The notes below the pieces were generated by a model. It saw nothing but the letters and a program-made list of their open reading frames with translations. It did not search any database and was not told where the DNA came from. Shown piece after piece: positions 40,905 through 42,766 of a stretch of DNA of 42,766 nt. Each line of letters starts with the position of its first letter. The first letter of the stretch is position 1. The DNA is taken from assembly GCA_017541265.1 (NCBI GenBank), contig JAFXZK010000107.1, positions 1-42,766 of the forward strand, read 5' to 3'. This stretch comes from Bacteroidaceae bacterium. GTDB taxonomy: Bacteria > Bacteroidota > Bacteroidia > Bacteroidales > Bacteroidaceae. The translations under genes and the position numbers were made by a program.

Positions 40905-42245
40905 ATGGACGCAAAGAAAGTCTTGGAAGATCTGAAAAGACGCTTCCCCAATGAACCAGAGTATCATCAGGCAGTAGAAGAAGTGCTGGGCACTATCGAA
41001 GAGGAGTACAACAAGCACCCCGAGTTCGAGAAGGTGAACCTCATCGAACGCCTCTGCATCCCCGACCGCGTTTACCAGTTCCGCGTAACTTGGATGGACG
41101 ACAAGGGTCAGATTCAGACCAACATGGGTTACCGCATCCAGCATAACAACGCTATAGGCCCCTACAAGGGCGGCATCCGTTTCCACGCTAGTGTGAACCT
41201 CGGTATTCTGAAGTTCCTTGCCTTCGAGCAGACCTTCAAGAACTCGCTGACCACTCTGCCTATGGGCGGTGGCAAGGGCGGTTCCGACTTCAGCCCTCGT
41301 GGTAAGAGCAATGCTGAGGTGATGCGTTTCTGTCAGGCCTTCATGTTGGAGCTTGGCCGTCACATCGGTCCCGATGTGGACGTTCCTGCTGGTGACATCG
41401 GCGTTGGTGGTCGTGAGGTAGGTTACATGTTCGGCATGTATAAGAAGCTGACCCGCGAGTACAGCGGTGTGCTGACTGGTAAGGGCTTGGAGTTCGGCGG
41501 TTCGCTGATTCGTCCCGAAGCAACAGGTTATGGCACTGTTTATTTCCTTCGTGCTATGCTGAAGACAAAGGGCGACACTGTGGAAGGCAAGAAGGTGCTC
41601 ATCTCTGGTGCTGGCAACGTGGCTCAGTATGCTGCTGAGAAGGTTCTGCAGCTCGGCGGTAAGGTGATGACGATGAGCGACAGTGATGGTTACATCTACG
41701 ATCCAGACGGAATCGACCGCGAGAAGCTCGACTACATCATGGAGCTGAAGCAGGTTTACCGTGGACGTATCAAGGAATATGTTGACAAATATCCGACAGC
41801 AAAGTACGTTGGCGACGGTGCTAAGCCTTGGTATGAGAAGGCCGACATCGCTTTGCCTTGCGCCACTCAGAACGAGTTGAACGAAGAGCAGGCTAAGGCT
41901 TTGGTTGCCAATGGCTGCATCGCAGTTGCCGAAGGTGCCAACATGCCCAGCACTCCAGGTGCTATCCGTGTCTTCCAGGAAGCCAAGATTCTCTACTCTC
42001 CCGGTAAGGCCAGCAATGCAGGCGGTGTGAGCGTATCAGGTCTCGAGATGAGCCAGAACTCAGAGCGTCTGAGCTGGAGCGCTGAAGAGGTTGATGCCAA
42101 GCTGCTCTGGATCATGGAGAACATCCACGAGAACTGCGTGAAGTACGGTACACAGCCCGACGGCTATGTGAACTATGTGAAGGGCGCCAATGTGGCTGGC
42201 TTCATGAAGGTTGCCAAAGCCATGATGGCTCAGGGAATCGTATAG
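40905..42245 (+). CDS. gdhA: glutamate dehydrogenase (NADP-type)
   Basis: Reversible amination of 2-oxoglutarate to glutamate. 446 residues, typical of hexameric small GDHs. Present: YRIQHNNAIGPYKGGIRFH, LPMGGGKGGSDFSPRGKSNAE with the catalytic lysine, DVPAGDIGVGGREVGYMFG, and the Rossmann stretch VLISGAGNVAQYAAEKV (about 235-250). GGSLIRPEATGYG matches the NADP(H)-type and Bacteroides dual-type enzymes. Codon use is more biased than in neighbours (frequent GGT, GCT), as in highly expressed genes. With GlnN at the other end of the window it completes ammonia assimilation. Confidence 0.96.
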   Translation: MDAKKVLEDLKRRFPNEPEYHQAVEEVLGTIEEEYNKHPEFEKVNLIERLCIPDRVYQFRVTWMDDKGQIQTNMGYRIQHNNAIGPYKGGIRFHASVNLGILKFLAFEQTFKNSLTTLPMGGGKGGSDFSPRGKSNAEVMRFCQAFMLELGRHIGPDVDVPAGDIGVGGREVGYMFGMYKKLTREYSGVLTGKGLEFGGSLIRPEATGYGTVYFLRAMLKTKGDTVEGKKVLISGAGNVAQYAAEKVLQLGGKVMTMSDSDGYIYDPDGIDREKLDYIMELKQVYRGRIKEYVDKYPTAKYVGDGAKPWYEKADIALPCATQNELNEEQAKALVANGCIAVAEGANMPSTPGAIRVFQEAKILYSPGKASNAGGVSVSGLEMSQNSERLSWSAEEVDAKLLWIMENIHENCVKYGTQPDGYVNYVKGANVAGFMKVAKAMMAQGIV

Positions 42246-42247
42246 TT

Positions 42248-42365
42248 TTGGCGGATTTGTAATCCGCCAAGACCGAATATAAGCATTTATAATGCGATAA
42301 AATAGGCATTTCGGGATTGCAAATCCCTATATCCGATGCGGGCGGATTGCAAATCCGCCCGAACA
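42248..42365 (-). repeat. four-hairpin TTGCAA element, copy 3 (inverted)
   Basis: The same four hairpins as copies 1 and 2, in reverse order: GGCGGATTTGTAATCCGCC, GCATTTATAATGC, GGGATTGCAAATCCC, GGGCGGATTGCAAATCCGCC. It starts 2 bp after the gdhA stop codon and ends in two CCGAACAAAAG words. Confidence 0.85.
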
Positions 42366-42389
42366 AAAGCCCGAACAAAAGAACTTATA

Positions 42390-42427
42390 AACAAGAGAAG
42401 GGAGCATCATTGCTCCCTTTCCTTGTT
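42390..42427. terminator. bidirectional terminator between gdhA and the last gene
   Basis: AACAAG...AAGGGAGCA and TGCTCCCTT...CTTGTT form a long stem around a short loop, with T runs on both sides. It serves the two convergent genes. Confidence 0.8.
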
Positions 42428-42441
42428 ATCTAATCCTTATC

Positions 42442-42766
42442 TTATTTGACAAGGACTTTCTTGCCGCGGACAACATTGATGCCCTTTTGGACTTTGCTCA
42501 AGCGCTGACCGGAGAGATTATAGATAGCATCGTCTGCTGCATCTCGTCCTTCGGACAGGCTCTCGATGCCTGTGGGGTCATAATCTGGGTTATCTATCCA
42601 TACGATGTTCGAGGTGCGACGCTCTCCGCCGCTGTAGTAGATGCTTTGCACGCCGAACTTCGAGCAGTAGGCAGGCTCGTCGGTCGGGTTGATGTAGAAC
42701 GTGCTGCCGCCAAAATAGATGTCGAAGTTGTCGTAGTAGTCGTAAGGAATCTCCACCATATCCTCC
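42442..42766 (-). CDS. C-terminal end of a secreted protein (partial at window edge)
   Basis: The reading frame stays open to the window end (codons Glu-Asp before the ATG at 42759), so only the last ~107 residues are seen. They contain a beta-rich piece (YDNFDIYFGGSTFYINPTD) and the tail AIYNLSGQRLSKVQKGINVV then RGKKVLVK, nearly the same as in the cohesin-like protein at 25488. The tail marks it as exported; the body is not in the window. Confidence 0.8.
   Translation of the reverse strand, partial: EDMVEIPYDYYDNFDIYFGGSTFYINPTDEPAYCSKFGVQSIYYSGGERRTSNIVWIDNPDYDPTGIESLSEGRDAADDAIYNLSGQRLSKVQKGINVVRGKKVLVK

Overview
The window looks like chromosomal DNA of a gut or rumen Bacteroidales bacterium, most likely Prevotella-like. 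Three things point there: promoters carry the Bacteroidetes -7 element TAnnTTTG, many secreted proteins share a short C-terminal tail ending near GKKv-x-K, and the gene content (type III glutamine synthetase, short-form glucan phosphorylase with a GT3-like glycogen synthase, DUF3667 protein, thioester-less alpha-2-macroglobulin) is typical of the group. No rRNA, tRNA, phage or CRISPR array was seen.

Layout. 1-3.5 kb: a secreted, probably polysaccharide-active protein. 3.5-7.8 kb: agmatine deiminase, N-carbamoylputrescine amidase and glutamine synthetase III, which together can turn agmatine into putrescine and capture the ammonia. 8.1-19.3 kb (minus): a GH5-GH43 double glycosidase behind its own promoter, and a likely operon of glycogen synthase, glucan phosphorylase, MATE exporter, TrmO and DUF3667 protein. 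19.4-25 kb (plus): a small exported protein, a tetraheme NapC/NirT-type cytochrome fused to a SUMF1-type domain, a Tat-type lipoprotein Gfo/Idh/MocA oxidoreductase, a Tat-type lipoprotein TIM-barrel isomerase and an unknown 157-residue protein. 25-27 kb: a 296-bp MITE-like element and two small secreted cohesin-like proteins, one with a dockerin. 27-31.7 kb (minus): J-domain protein, PD-(D/E)XK nuclease-like protein and a multidomain SGNH esterase. 31.9-40 kb (minus): a 2164-residue GH18-alpha-2-macroglobulin fusion behind an M20 aminoacyl-histidine dipeptidase. 40-42.8 kb: ComF-like phosphoribosyltransferase, glutamate dehydrogenase, and the 3' end of another secreted protein.

The most striking feature is not a gene. 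Many gaps between co-directional genes are filled from the upstream stop codon to the downstream start codon by short tandem 'word' repeats. At least six word families (AATTCAT; TTGTAAAT/GTCAAA; ATAACG; ATTAACCC; CTAATTGGCAAACTA; a 22-bp dyad unit) each recur at two or more unrelated, distant loci. A second class, G/C-rich hairpins of the type CCCCTCCC-n-GGGAGGGG, lies both between genes and in frame inside genes; the clearest is a 102-bp (34-codon) hairpin inside trmO. A third is a roughly 120-bp element of four TTGCAA-centred hairpins in three copies, one inverted. Together they look like an active, tolerated population of small repeats that shape leader regions and insert peptides into proteins.

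The best candidates for unusual protein biology are the cytochrome-SUMF1 fusion with its two Tat-type lipoprotein partners, the GH18-A2M fusion, and the dockerin/cohesin-like pair. All domain calls are by eye from motifs; no database search was run.
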